Part shown: piece after piece, positions 1-9,963 of the stretch | Layout of the letters: every line of letters starts with the position of its first letter | Position numbering within the stretch: the first letter of the stretch is position 1 | NCBI RefSeq assembly: GCF_002356075.1 | Contig: NZ_AP017902.1 | Location: 310,001 to 374,000 of the forward strand | Reading direction: 5' to 3' | DNA from: Mycoplasmopsis bovigenitalium | GTDB taxonomy: Bacteria; Bacillota_I; Bacilli_A; Mycoplasmatales; Metamycoplasmataceae | DNA length: 64,000 bases | Translations under genes and position numbers: made by a program | The notes under the pieces: generated by a model | Databases searched by the model: none | Told to the model about the DNA's origin: nothing | What the model saw: the letters and a program-made list of their open reading frames with translations, nothing else

Positions 1-317
1 CACGAGATTCACTTGATTATTATGACCCAAATAAAATACAATTTAAACGGCTAGGTAGAATATATGATTATCATGCATGAGGAATATCATTTAAGTCCGG
101 TGATAATGATGGGCTTGAATTGGACTTAAAGATAATTGGTATGCCTAATGATAAAAACTATATAATTCCTTTAATCTACATCAAAGAGGATTATGAAAGT
201 AAAAAAGACAGCTATAATCCAAACGATCCCAACGTTGCCACACAAAATTTCGATACCAATGTAAATAAGGGAGACAGCATCAAAGAGGATGACTTAATAG
301 CTAAAAATATTCAATAA
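1..317 (+). CDS. C-terminal part of an unrecognised protein (5' end outside window)
   Basis: The reading frame is open from base 3 to the TAA at 315-317 and uses one UGA as Trp (IYDYHAWGISF). About 104 residues are visible. The last 45 residues are hydrophilic and rich in Asp, Asn and Lys, as in many mycoplasma surface or secreted proteins. No domain is recognised and the N-terminus, including any signal peptide, lies outside the window. A strong hairpin terminator follows directly, so this is the real end of a transcription unit. Confidence 0.6.
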
Positions 318-333
318 CAATTAAAAAATCCAC

Positions 334-366
334 ACAACGTAATTGTTAACATTACGTTGTTTTTTT
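334..366 (+). terminator. Rho-independent terminator after the first gene
   Basis: A perfect 10-bp stem (ACAACGTAAT at 334-343, ATTACGTTGT at 351-360) with a 7-nt loop is followed by TTTTTT. It sits 16 bases after the stop of the partial gene. Confidence 0.85.
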
Positions 367-640
367 ATTTAAAGAAGCGCAATACTAGCAACAATAAATA
401 TTGAGTATTTTTCACTTTTTTTACACTATACTTCAATCTTGTTTATCACAAAAATAAAATATGTAAACAAAACAAGAAAATAATACTAATAGCTCATGTA
501 TTATTTTTTTATGCTATTTCATACATTTAAGCCATTGGTCAAATGTTTTGAAAATAAAAATCAAATCTCTGAATATAACGATTTGATTTTATACAAAATT
601 TCGATTAAATTTAAATACACCCCCCCAACATAACCAAATG
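367..640. other. Non-coding gap with two further hairpins and a C7 tract
   Basis: No credible gene is seen here. Two more hairpins occur: AATAATAC (479-486) with GTATTATT (498-505) followed by a T-run, and AAATCAAATC (558-567) with GATTTGATTT (580-589). A run of seven C (620-626) is unusual in DNA this AT-rich. The region lies between the 3' ends of two convergent genes. Confidence 0.5.
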
Positions 641-674
641 AAAAAAAATAAATATCGTGCCTGGCAAGATATTT
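641..674 (-). terminator. Terminator of the ECF S-component gene
   Basis: Read on the minus strand: AAATATC, an 11-nt loop that contains a small inner GCC/GGC pairing, GATATTT, then a run of T's (complement of the A-run at 641-648). It lies 37 bases beyond the stop codon at 711. Confidence 0.7.
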
Positions 675-710
675 TTGTAAATTAATTCATTTTACAATTG
701 AATTAGTAAA

Positions 711-1328
711 TTATCAAGTGATTGTTTTTTTGTATTGATATGTATTTCTAAAATTTATTAATGGAATATAAACTGCTAAACCAATTAAAACATTAGCAAT
801 AGGCTCAAAAATCAAGTTAATTGTATTTAATACTATAAAAGTTTTTAAACCTGGCAAACCCGCAAGCGTGTTAATAAAATTTGAGTGAACATATAATGCA
901 GTAAATACAAACAAAGTATTTAACTCCGTAGCAATTAAAGTCAATATTATGAACTTTCATAATTTAGGTTTATTATTCATTCTCAATAATAAATATGCAA
1001 GATAGGTGCCTATTCCAACAAAAAATCTAGGCAAAATTGAAACATCAACATATTGAAATCAAATTAAACCAACAATTATAGAAGCTATAAAAGAAGAAAA
1101 ACCAAATCCCAATCCACTAACAAAAGCTCCCTTAAATCCCAGATGAACAACGGCAATTGCCAATATCACTGGTAAGTAAGTCAGTCATGCAGGCCCAAAT
1201 GGAATATAAGCCAAAAAGACCGAAAAACCTGAAGCTATAAAATATGCTAAATAAATAGATAAACTAGTTAACTCATATGTAAAAAAAGATCTACTTTTAT
1301 AGCTATAAATTAGTTTCAAACTGTGCAT
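711..1328 (-). CDS. ECF transporter S component (substrate-specific subunit)
   Basis: This is a 205-residue, very hydrophobic protein with about six membrane segments and three UGA-coded Trp. The region around residues 38-75 (segments IPFGPAWLTYLPVILA and AVVHLGFKGAFVSGLGFGFS) resembles S components of energy-coupling factor vitamin transporters. These bind a vitamin or metal in the membrane and work with a shared EcfA/A'/T module, which is not in this window. The substrate cannot be told from sequence alone. The start is the ATG at 1326-1328. The gene stands alone and ends in its own terminator. Confidence 0.7.
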
Positions 1329-1372
1329 GAGTTAATTATATTCTTAAAATTTTAAATTTATTATTTTTTAGT

Positions 1373-1378
1373 TATAAT
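1373..1378 (+). promoter_or_regulatory. -10 box of tRNA-Trp
   Basis: A perfect TATAAT lies 13 nt before the mature tRNA 5' end. It is divergent from the ECF gene, which starts at 1328. Confidence 0.6.
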
Positions 1379-1391
1379 TATATGGAACACT

Positions 1392-1466
1392 AGGAGTGTA
1401 GTTCAATGGTAGAACAACGGGCTTCAACCCCGTGTGTTATGGGTTCGAGTCCTGTCACTCCTGCCA
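1392..1466 (+). tRNA. tRNA-Trp (anticodon UCA)
   Basis: The acceptor stem AGGAGTG pairs with CACTCCT, followed by discriminator G and an encoded CCA. The anticodon stem ACGGG/CCCGT closes the loop CTTCAAC, giving anticodon UCA. This tRNA reads UGA as tryptophan and is the molecular basis of the code used throughout the window. Confidence 0.93.
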
Positions 1467-1646
1467 TTTTTTTATTACTTTTTTTATAATATTTATTTAA
1501 AAAGTAATAAAAATTATCGAGATTTTTAAGGCGAAAATTTAAGAAATATTTTCCATATATATTGATTTTTAAATTGATTTTGGCTAATTTATATAAATTA
1601 ATTATCTTTGTATTAGAATATTAAATATTAGTAAGCAAGGAGAGAG

Positions 1647-2441
1647 ATGAAAAAAATAATTTATGACTATGATTTCGTTTTTAAAGACAATAATAATGAA
1701 AACGAAAACATAATATTTGTTCATGGTTTTAACTCAAGTGCTGGTAGATTTAAATTTTTTGAACAATATTGAACAAAATCTAATTACTATGCAATACAAT
1801 TTCCGGGCAACAATCAAGTAGAACCTGTAAATGGACACGATGTTAGCGTGTATCAATTTGCAAAATTGTTGGTAGAATTCATTGAAAAAAATCAATTAAA
1901 AAATGTTACTTTAATTGGTCACTCAATGGGTGGGGGAACCATATCGTTAGCCTATAAAATGCGTCCTGAATTATTTAAAAAAATGGTTTATGTAGCACCA
2001 ATGAATAGATCATCATTGGTAACTAGAGAAGTATTTTACAACACATATTTTCCAAAAAATTTTGAAGAATACTTGAAGTTTTTAGAGGGTTTATATTACG
2101 ATATTTCACATTTCACAAATGATGAAAAATGAATGCGAAATACAAGAGAATTATTTGATCCTAAAGCATTTAACTATGAAAATACAGTTAAATTAGGTTA
2201 TTCACTGCCTGATCCAACGTTAATTGACGAAATTGAAAAAGGCTTAAACTTAATTAATGTTCCAACTATTCTTATATTAGGTGAAAAAGATGCAGTGATT
2301 GACCGCGAAAATTGTATACGTTATTTTAATTCGCAGGTAAAAAATATTGAAACACATTATATTCCTAAAACAGGTCATATGATGTTTGAAGAAAACTGAC
2401 AAGCTTTTATTGATATTTTGGAACCATTTTTAGATAAATAA
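1647..2441 (+). CDS. Alpha/beta hydrolase family protein
   Basis: This 264-residue protein has the serine-hydrolase layout. HGF (oxyanion region) lies near residue 27, the nucleophile elbow is GHSMGG near residue 91, the acid follows a beta strand in LGEKDAVI, and the His is in TGHMMFEE close to the C-terminus. It is probably an esterase, lipase or peptidase acting in the cytoplasm, since no signal peptide is present. The substrate is unknown. The start ATG is preceded by AAGGAGAGAG. Internal UGA codons encode Trp. It is a single-gene unit ending in a bidirectional terminator. Confidence 0.8.
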
Positions 2442-2473
2442 TTTACCAATAAACTCATTTTTCAATTGAAAAC

Positions 2474-2522
2474 AAAAAACCTTTGTTCTTAATGAAGTTA
2501 ATCATTAAAACAAAGGTTTTTT
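2474..2522. terminator. Bidirectional terminator between the hydrolase and the binding lipoprotein
   Basis: A 14-bp stem (AAAAAACCTTTGTT at 2474-2487, AACAAAGGTTTTTT at 2509-2522) has A- and T-runs on its flanks, so it can serve both convergent genes. Confidence 0.85.
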
Positions 2523-2525
2523 ATA

Positions 2526-4334
2526 TTAGTTATTTTTAGCTGACTTAATAGTTTGAGCAATTTTTTCTGCGTCAACTTGTTCAGGACTCTCATATTTTGT
2601 TGTGTTAAATAAAGCTTTATCAATTGATGTTGCAATTGTTGCGGTAATATCATCTGTTACCATGGCGATTGGTTTAACTTTTTTATCAGTTTTACTTAAT
2701 TTAAGAATTGATTCAAGTGAAATTGCAGCTGATGTGTAATAGTTTTTAGCACTTATTGCATCATTTTTGGTTTTATCATCACTATTTTTATCTTTAGCAA
2801 CCGCTTCTAGTTTAGTAATTTCATCTTTTATAAATTTTAAATTTTGTTCATTAGCTACACTTTTTAGTGGAATAATGTAGCCAGATGTTTTAGCAAATGT
2901 TTTTCAGTTGTCTTCTAAAACTCCTGGATTTAAAATATCATTTTTACCCGTATATAGTCATTTAATAAATAATTTTGTTGCTTTATCTTTTTCATCTCCG
3001 TGTTTAACTGGAATAATACTTGAGCCACCCTCTAAAAAGTAATGACGACCTCTTGGTTTAGTTAGAGTTATTTGAGGTTGCATTCAAACATCTTCATCTT
3101 TAGCATTTTTATTGAAACGTTCTTGAGTTTGTAATTTTGTTATATTAACAAAATAGTAATTTGCTCAAGGAGTTTGTCTATTTTGGTTTGCTCCAACACT
3201 TGCTGCAAAACTTATTGCACTATTGTAGAACATTATGTTTCATGAACCTCATTCAAGATTACTATTAGCCATATATTTTATAGATTGAAATGCTTTTGTT
3301 TCATTTTTATCACCAACATTTTGTTTTTTTAGACTAACAATTGACTCATTGTATTGTTTTCACAATTCTTTGAATTTGCCTAAAATTTCTTGATTATCAA
3401 TTAAATTGTAATTGATTTTTGTTGGCTGATTTTTATCATTTGTTTTAACAAGTTCATAAAGTTCTTTATTTTCTGGAATTTCACCATAAAGTTCTTTGAA
3501 AAATGTGTCAACTTGATAATCAATTGATAAAACTTCGCCATTTATTGTGTTTGAATTGATTTTATCTTGTTCTAATTCAACACCTTGAGCAAATTTTTTG
3601 GCAAACTCTCTGATTGATTTGATTGATTTAAATGTATCTTCATTGACTTCAAAGTCTTTAAAAGCACCTTGTTTAACTTTTAATGCATTAAAAATACTTT
3701 CTTTTGGAACGTTTGAACCTTTATCTTTTGATTCTTGGGCTTTTTTATAAAGTTCAAAATCTTCTTTAACTGTTCCGCCACCTTCTTTAATTTTTTCAAA
3801 AATTATACGCATTAAATCTAAGTTATAAACTACTGAATCAACATCAGCATTGTCAAAAGGGAAATTGTATAATTTATCAGCACTTTGTCCTGATAATTTT
3901 GAGTGTAAATTAGCAATATTGCTTTCAAATAGATCCTTATTCACCCCAACATCACTTACATCAAGAAGTCTATTATCTTGATTGATGATGTAGGCACTTG
4001 ATTGTGCCCCTAAAATCAAGTTTGGCACTTTAGATGTTTCATTTGTTTCTAATTTATTTTTTACATCTTTAATTAATCCAAATTCACTAAAAATTTTATG
4101 TTCATCAGCAAAACTTGCTTTTACTTTTTTAAAGCCCCTAACATTGCTTTGATTTTTGTTGTAATAGTCAATAAATTTAGTTAGTGCTGTGGGTAATGGT
4201 CAGTTTTCACCTTGTGCTAAACTAAATAAAATTGAATCACTTGTTTCAACTGGTTTACTTCCACAAGCAGCAGCAATTAAAGGTGTGGCAGAACCAATAA
4301 TTGCTCCTGCAATCAATATTTTGGTATTCTTCAT
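2526..4334 (-). CDS. Surface lipoprotein, probable solute-binding protein of the adjacent ABC importer (P68-family-like)
   Basis: The protein has 602 residues. A lipoprotein signal (MKNTKILIAGAIIGSATPL, lipobox ending IAAAC) places the lipidated Cys at residue 24. The mature part is large and Lys/Asp-rich, resembles the P68-type surface lipoproteins of mycoplasmas, and has the size of extracellular sugar-binding proteins. It lies directly downstream of, and on the same strand as, two permeases and an ATPase, which supports a role as substrate receptor. A hairpin terminator at 4481-4527 separates it from them, so its mRNA may be made separately and in larger amount. The ATG is preceded by GGAGATGGGAA. 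The family name is recalled from composition and context and is uncertain. Confidence 0.65.
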
Positions 4335-4480
4335 TTTCCCATCTCCAAATATAATAATTTTTACTTATACCCATTATTTATACTCCAAAATGGAAATTAC
4401 AAACTCTAATTAGCAACAAAATATGAAAATCTTTCACGTTTTATATCTTTTCAATCGATTTTATGCAGTTTTAGTAAATA

Positions 4481-4527
4481 AAATATATCCTCATGAACTA
4501 CTTTAAATAGTTTGTTAGGATATATTT
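4481..4527 (-). terminator. Terminator between permease and binding lipoprotein
   Basis: On the minus strand AAATATATCCT (4517-4527) pairs with AGGATATATTT (4481-4491), followed by an AT-rich tract that starts TTATTT. It lies just beyond the permease stop at 4530, inside an otherwise contiguous transporter locus. Confidence 0.65.
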
Positions 4528-4529
4528 TT

Positions 4530-5336
4530 TTAATTAAATCTATTGATTTTTTTGGCAAAAATTCCATATATTGTTAGGGGAATTACTATAGATATAATAG
4601 CACCCGCAGCTTGAATATTGATTAATGCCCCACCTGAAGTTACATATAAGTTTCTATATCAAATTGTTATATTTTGAATGTTTGTTCCTTGCAAAATATA
4701 CACTGGCCATAAATAATCATTTCAAACTGAAATAAATGTAAAAATTATCATTAAAAAATATGCTAATTTTAGTTTTGGTAAATATACATAAATAATTTTT
4801 TGGTATCAGCGCAAATTGTCATTTAGGATTAGTTTAGACTTTTTATCCGCTGTGCTTTTCGCTAAATTAAATACATAAGTAAAGCTAAAAAATGAAAAAA
4901 TTGCGTTAGTTATAGTTGTAAAAAATATTGAAGAAATTCGCAAATCATTCAGTGTTATTTTCAAGCTTAAAAATATTGAAAATTCAGGCACTAAACTTAT
5001 TAACAAAAAGAAATATTGAAAGCTTTTTTGCAACAATGGCTTCATTTTTAAAAGACCTGCTATTGCCAATGAATAAGTAATTAAACGAAGTAAAATTAAG
5101 GTTGAAGCAAAAATGAATGTATAAAATAAAGCATCAAAAAATTGTTTGTCAAAAAGTTTTCCAAAATTACTTCAATTTCACTCGCGAATTATAAAGTTAT
5201 AGCTTGAATCCTTAATTGAATTTGACGATAATAGTGAAAAAAGCAGTAAATAATAAACTGGAAATAAAACAAAAATAACCAAAAGTCCAATAAAAATATA
5301 TTTTAAAATTTCTTTAATAACAACCTTAACACTCAT
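4530..5336 (-). CDS. ABC transporter permease (second)
   Basis: This 268-residue protein has about six membrane spans. The order and size fit the MalG/UgpE type of carbohydrate ABC permease (N-terminal span around residues 10-35, no long periplasmic insert). The start ATG at 5334-5336 has CGGAGAAAAA before it and overlaps the end of the upstream permease gene by 11 nt, the pattern of translational coupling. Together with the preceding permease it should form the membrane channel of the importer. The substrate is unknown; sugars or glycerol phosphates are the usual cargo of this group. Confidence 0.75.
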
Positions 5337-6282
5337 TTTTTCTCCGAGATTTTGCTTTGTATTTTTGTACAAAATTTATTATTTTTTTAATAAATGAAGG
5401 TCTTAAAATCAGGATTATAAACATCAAAAAAACTAAGTATATAAAGCTAAAAAATGCAGCAGCATAACCTTTTTCATATTTAAGGGAAGGATTTGAGCCT
5501 CCACCTGAATACTTAATTGCATAACTTGTAAGAGTGTGAGCATGATTTAAATCTACATCAAAGGAACTTTCTAATATTGCGTCAGGCAGCAATAAGGTTG
5601 CAAAAATAAAATTAGTAAAAAGTATTACAAAAAAGACTCTTTCAATTTCATTTGAATAAATGAATTTAATTTTTTGGAATAATGTTAACTTATCATTTTT
5701 AATAAGTTTTGAATATTTTGAGTTCGCTCTATTAATTGCTGAAGCAAACAAAACTAAATTAAATGGCAAAGCTCTTCAAAATTGAAATAATGAGTAATAT
5801 ACTCAAATTGGTAAACGTTTTTCGCCATACGTAAAATGATACTCAGTTCCAAGTAGTTTATAAAATAGTCCTTTACTTCCGAAAAACACTGTAAAAGCAA
5901 TACCAACGGCAAATGATGAAATAAAAAATTGTGAATAAATCAATGTTAAAAAGGCACTTTTTGCAGTTTTAGAAATAACGTGTTCAATTAAAATGGCAAA
6001 CATTAAAGCAAATAACATTGCACTAAACGAACCAATAAATGTTGTCGTTGTTGTATTCAAAATGGCATGATGAAATTGAGGATCGTTAAATATGTTTTTG
6101 TAGTTACCAAAATTATACGTATATATTGATTTTGTATGAGAATAGGGAAAATATTTGAATGATTTTTGCAGTGTTAAGAATATAGGAACTAAACTAAAAA
6201 GTAATATGCAAATTAACAAAGGAGATATAAGCAAAAATATTTGAAAAATATTTAATGCTTTTCTAGATATTTTCTTATTCAT
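5326..6282 (-). CDS. ABC transporter permease (first)
   Basis: This 318-residue membrane protein has a long N-terminal hydrophobic span (residues about 13-35), a stretch rich in Thr (NTTTTTFIGS) and further spans, like the MalF/UgpA class. The ATG at 6280-6282 overlaps the ATPase gene by 8 nt, so ATPase, first permease and second permease form one coupled operon. One UGA-coded Trp lies in RLPIWVYYSLFQFWRALPFN, where the cytoplasmic coupling loop of this class is expected; the EAA motif is poorly conserved. Confidence 0.75.
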
Positions 6283-7486
6283 TTATTCTTTCTCCATTTT
6301 TATCAAAAATAAGAACATCATTTTTTGAGTAATCAATATCTACAAAATCACCGATTTTTAAATTATCTTCATTTATAATTGATCAAATATTATTTTTTTC
6401 AAATTCTATTTGATATTGAACTTTATCGCCAAAATGTTTTTTGTTGATTATTTTTCATTTCCCTTCTTTGACAATTGAAACATTAATTTTATTTTGACGA
6501 ATGTAGAATAATTTATTGTCTTCTTCTTTTATAAAATTAATTTCAGGAGAACCAATAAATTTTGCAACAAATAAATTAGCTGGATTTTCATACATTTCTT
6601 GACCAGTGGAAAATTGTTGAACTTTTCCATTGGAAAGAAGAATGATTTTATCACTAATTTTCATAGCGTCTTGTTGGTCGTGAGTAACAATGATTATACT
6701 TAAGTTGAATTCATTTTTGATTTTTAGCAATCAATCTATTGTTGATTCCTTGATTTTAGCATCAAGAGCAGAAAATGGCTCATCCATCAACACAAAGTTT
6801 GTTCTTTTAACTATTCCTTTTGCAAATGCCACTCGCTGCTTTTGTCCCCCAGAAAGTTCGTCAACATTTTTATTAATTAAATGATCTATTTCTAATTTTT
6901 TAGCGAGAGTATCCAACTCTTTTTTAAATAATTTTTTGAGTGACAAGTTTTTAAGCAGAGTTCATTTTTTTCTAATTTTTTTCGAAAACAAAATAGCAAA
7001 TCAAAGTTTAAAATAAGCAAATTTTATCTTTCAATCATTTTTTTCCTTTTCTTTTGAAAAAGCTACATATTCATCAAAATATTTACTTATTTTTTGATAA
7101 TTTTTAATATCTGAAAATTCACCTAAGAATTCAATTCTAGATGAATCTATTCAATTTCTATTATTTTTTGCACTTAAAAAAATATTATTAAAAACAGAAA
7201 CATTTTCATAAATTGAATTTTCTTGCATGATATATGCAATTTCATGTGTTTTTAAATTATTTTTGATTGAAATCTTCCCATTTTCAGGTTTTAAGAAACC
7301 CAACAGAATATTAAATAATGTAGTCTTCCCGCTCCCAGAAGGACCTAATAAAGAAATAATTTTACCCTCTTCAATTTCTAAATTTGGAATTTCTAAATCA
7401 TAATTAGTAGATTTTTTATTGTACTTAAACTTTAAATTTTCAATGCTAACTAGCACATTTTTACTATTCGAACCTATTTTCGTCAT
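6275..7486 (-). CDS. ABC transporter ATP-binding protein (sugar-importer type) with a large insert
   Basis: This 403-residue protein contains Walker A GPSGSGKT (about residues 49-56), Q-loop IMQENS, signature LSGGQKQR, Walker B VLMDEP, and the H-loop VTHDQQD. A C-terminal regulatory region of about 130 residues is as in MalK/UgpC-like ATPases. Between the Q-loop and the signature there are about 100 residues, roughly 60 more than usual, including several Trp and Lys/Phe-rich stretches. It is the first gene of the importer operon. The substrate is not determinable from the sequence. Confidence 0.8.
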
Positions 7487-7532
7487 AATGTGAAATTATA
7501 AACAATAAAATATTTTCCAATTCTTCAATATT

Positions 7533-7566
7533 AAAACACACCAAGATTTATTGCTTGATGTGTTTT
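7533..7566 (-). terminator. Hairpin downstream of the DegV gene
   Basis: An imperfect inverted repeat (AAAACACACCAAG at 7533-7545, CTTGATGTGTTTT at 7554-7566) sits between the DegV stop and the ABC operon start. The T-run is short, so termination is probable but not certain. Confidence 0.5.
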
Positions 7567-7602
7567 GATATGAGTTTTTTTCGCAACAATTAATCATTTA
7601 AC

Positions 7603-8514
7603 TTATTGTTTTGAAATATATCCAAGATTTTTAAAGAATTCACGGCACTTTTGTGCAACTGCTGGTTCCATCTCGTACACAAGAATTGCTAAAGCTTCTG
7701 GACCAGTGTGAATTCCAACTACTGGCGCTATTAAGCCATGAATCGAATGAATACCAAATTTCTCGAATATATTATTCAACAAATCATCTCGTTCAGCAAT
7801 ATCTGAATGAGAATCTAATGACATAACATATAATTCTTTACCTTTTTCAATTGGTAAGATCTCTTTTTTCAAATCAATTGCTTTTAGAACTGTTTTGGAA
7901 AAAGTTCTACCAACTGCTTCTTTTAATAGTTGACCATCTTTTCAACAAATAATTGGCACAATTTTTAGTAATTTAGCAACGGCCGCAGCAGCCGGATGCA
8001 AACGCCCACCTTTAACTAAATAACTATTAAATTTAGGAATCAATGAAATTGATTTTCGATGTCATAAATTATCTTTTTCTAAAATATCAATATACTCATC
8101 TAATCTTGAAGAATCAATTGACATTTGATGTTCAAATCAAACTAAATCAATCAAAATCATTTGTAAAACTTGAATTGAATTTACAACTCTTACTTTTTCA
8201 AAATCTTTAGCCAATGTTGTCAATGAAGCACAACTAGCAGAAAGATGTTTTGATATTGGATATACAATAATTCTGTCATAATCTTTTGAAAGTTTACTGA
8301 ACAATTCTTCTGCATAACCTAAATTAACTGCTGATGTTTTAGCTTTTGAGTTTTTATTATAAAAATTGAATAAATTTTCAGGAGTAATATCAACACCATC
8401 TTTGTATTCCTTGCCTTCGATATTGATATGTAGCGGTAAAAAATGTCAGCCTAATTTATGGGCTTGCTCTTGAGTTAAACCACAAGAAGAGTCTATAACT
8501 ATTGCATATTTCAT
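7603..8514 (-). CDS. DegV family fatty-acid-binding protein
   Basis: This 303-residue protein starts MKYAIVIDSSCGLT, the characteristic DegV N-terminus (strand plus D-S-S-x-G/D). It also has the mid-protein segment VKGGRLHPAAA and the C-terminal VVGIHTGPEALAILVYE, where G-x-H-x-G-P-x-A is the family signature. DegV proteins (FakB type) bind a fatty acid for FakA-dependent phosphorylation, which lets bacteria use host fatty acids; this suits an organism lacking fatty-acid synthesis. The FakA partner is not in the window. Confidence 0.88.
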
Positions 8515-8859
8515 ATTATTAATATTACAATAATTTTTATTATTTTAAAATCGAAATGATTTATGCATGGTTTCATTCCATTTGCACATAATCAAAATAC
8601 TTAATTTAATTAATAAAGTTTTGTTGCAAAATGAAATCAATTCCATTATTTTTTAAAATTATTTTTATGCTTCAAATTTTAAAAGTCATTTTTTTAAAGT
8701 TAATAAATGAAAAACTAAATAAACTGGCCTTAAATGGGGCAAAAATGCATTTAATTGTTTTTTTAAGACAATGTGAAAATATTTTTATATACCTTAGTTA
8801 TTGCTTTATAATAATTACGTATCAAAAATACGCAAATTATTCAATGAAAGGAATTCCAA
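8515..8859. other. Long leader/intergenic region before pdhA
   Basis: The 345 bases contain a TATAAT at 8807-8812 (TTGCTTTATAAT) that could be the pdhA promoter. No -35 is convincing and there is no RNA gene or credible reading frame. A frame that starts at 8631 runs into pdhA out of phase and looks accidental. Confidence 0.4.
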
Positions 8860-9942
8860 ATGAAATACAAATTCATCGAACCGGGCAAAGTGATGAACTG
8901 CCCAGAAACAATGATTCGTTTCTTAGATATTAATGGTGATCTAATTGACAAATCATTCAAAACAACTGCTTCAAAAGAAGAGCTAAAAGACATGTACCAC
9001 AATATGATCAAAGCTCGTGCTTGAGACACCTACGCATTAACACTACAAAGAACAGGACGTCTTGGAACATTTGCTCCTGCACTTGGTGAAGAAGCATTCT
9101 TAACCGCTCTAGGTTTTGTAATGAAAAAAGAAGACTGATTCATTCCTCACTACCGTGTTTTAGCTGCATTGCTAGCTCGTGGTGAATCAATGGAATCAAT
9201 TTACCTATACTGAAGAGGTTCTGAATTAGGTTCAAAACTTAAATCAAATACAACTCCACTTCAAGTTATCATTGCTTCACAAATTTCACAAGCTGCTGGT
9301 GTTGGTAAAGCTCTAAAAGTTCAAGGAAAAGGAAATGTTGCCTTTACAATTATTGGTAATGGTGGAACAAACGAAGGTGAATTCCATGAAGGTTTAAACT
9401 GAGCTTCATTGTTTAACCTACCTGTTGTTGTTGTTATTGCAAACAACAGATGAGCTATCTCAGTTCCTGAACACAATAGTTACAAAGTTAAAACTCTATC
9501 ACAAAGAGGTCTATCATACGATATCCCTTCATTACGTGTTGACGGTAACGACCTACTAGCTGCTTATGAAACATTAAAAGAAGCTGCTGAATTTGCTCGT
9601 GAAGGAAACGGTCCAGTTCTAATTGAAATGGTTACATGACGTCAAGGACAACACACTACAAGTGATGACCCACGTGTATACCGTACAAGAGAAGAAGAAA
9701 TCGAACACGAAAAATGAGAACCATTCCACCGTATTGAAAAATACCTATTTGACAATGGAATTGTTACTGAAGAAGAAAAAAATAAATTCTTCGAAGAAGG
9801 CACAGAAGACGCTAAAGTGGCTTACGAAAAATCAACAGAAACAATGGCTTCAGAAGGCTTTGACGACATTTACAAATACACATACGAAACTCTACCTGAA
9901 GAACTAATCGAACAAAGAGAAGTTAACAGAAGATTCGAATAA
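8860..9942 (+). CDS. pdhA: Pyruvate dehydrogenase E1 component, alpha subunit
   Basis: This 360-residue protein takes part in oxidative decarboxylation of pyruvate to acetyl-CoA, which feeds acetate and ATP production. Recognisable parts are MYHNMIKARAWDTYALTLQR, the core around HYRVLAALLARGESM, and the thiamine-diphosphate motif starting at IIGNGGTNEGEFHEGLNWAS and ending in ANNRWAISVPE. In other E1 alpha chains the first motif reads GDG; here the Asp that holds the Mg ion is Asn. The phosphorylation-loop-like TSDDPRVYR follows. The start has GGAATTCCAA upstream. pdhB follows after 21 nt. Confidence 0.92.
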
Positions 9943-9963
9943 TAAACAATAAAGGAGAAAAAT

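Noticed and set aside
1647-2441. Apparent break of the hydrolase and most other genes at TGA codons
   Set aside because: TGA is Trp here: it falls at conserved Trp positions, both halves share one frame, and a UCA-anticodon tRNA-Trp is present at 1392-1466.
8631-8933. Open frame of about 100 codons upstream of and overlapping pdhA
   Set aside because: It overlaps the well-supported start of pdhA in another frame, has no ribosome-binding site, and its composition is that of translated AT-rich spacer.
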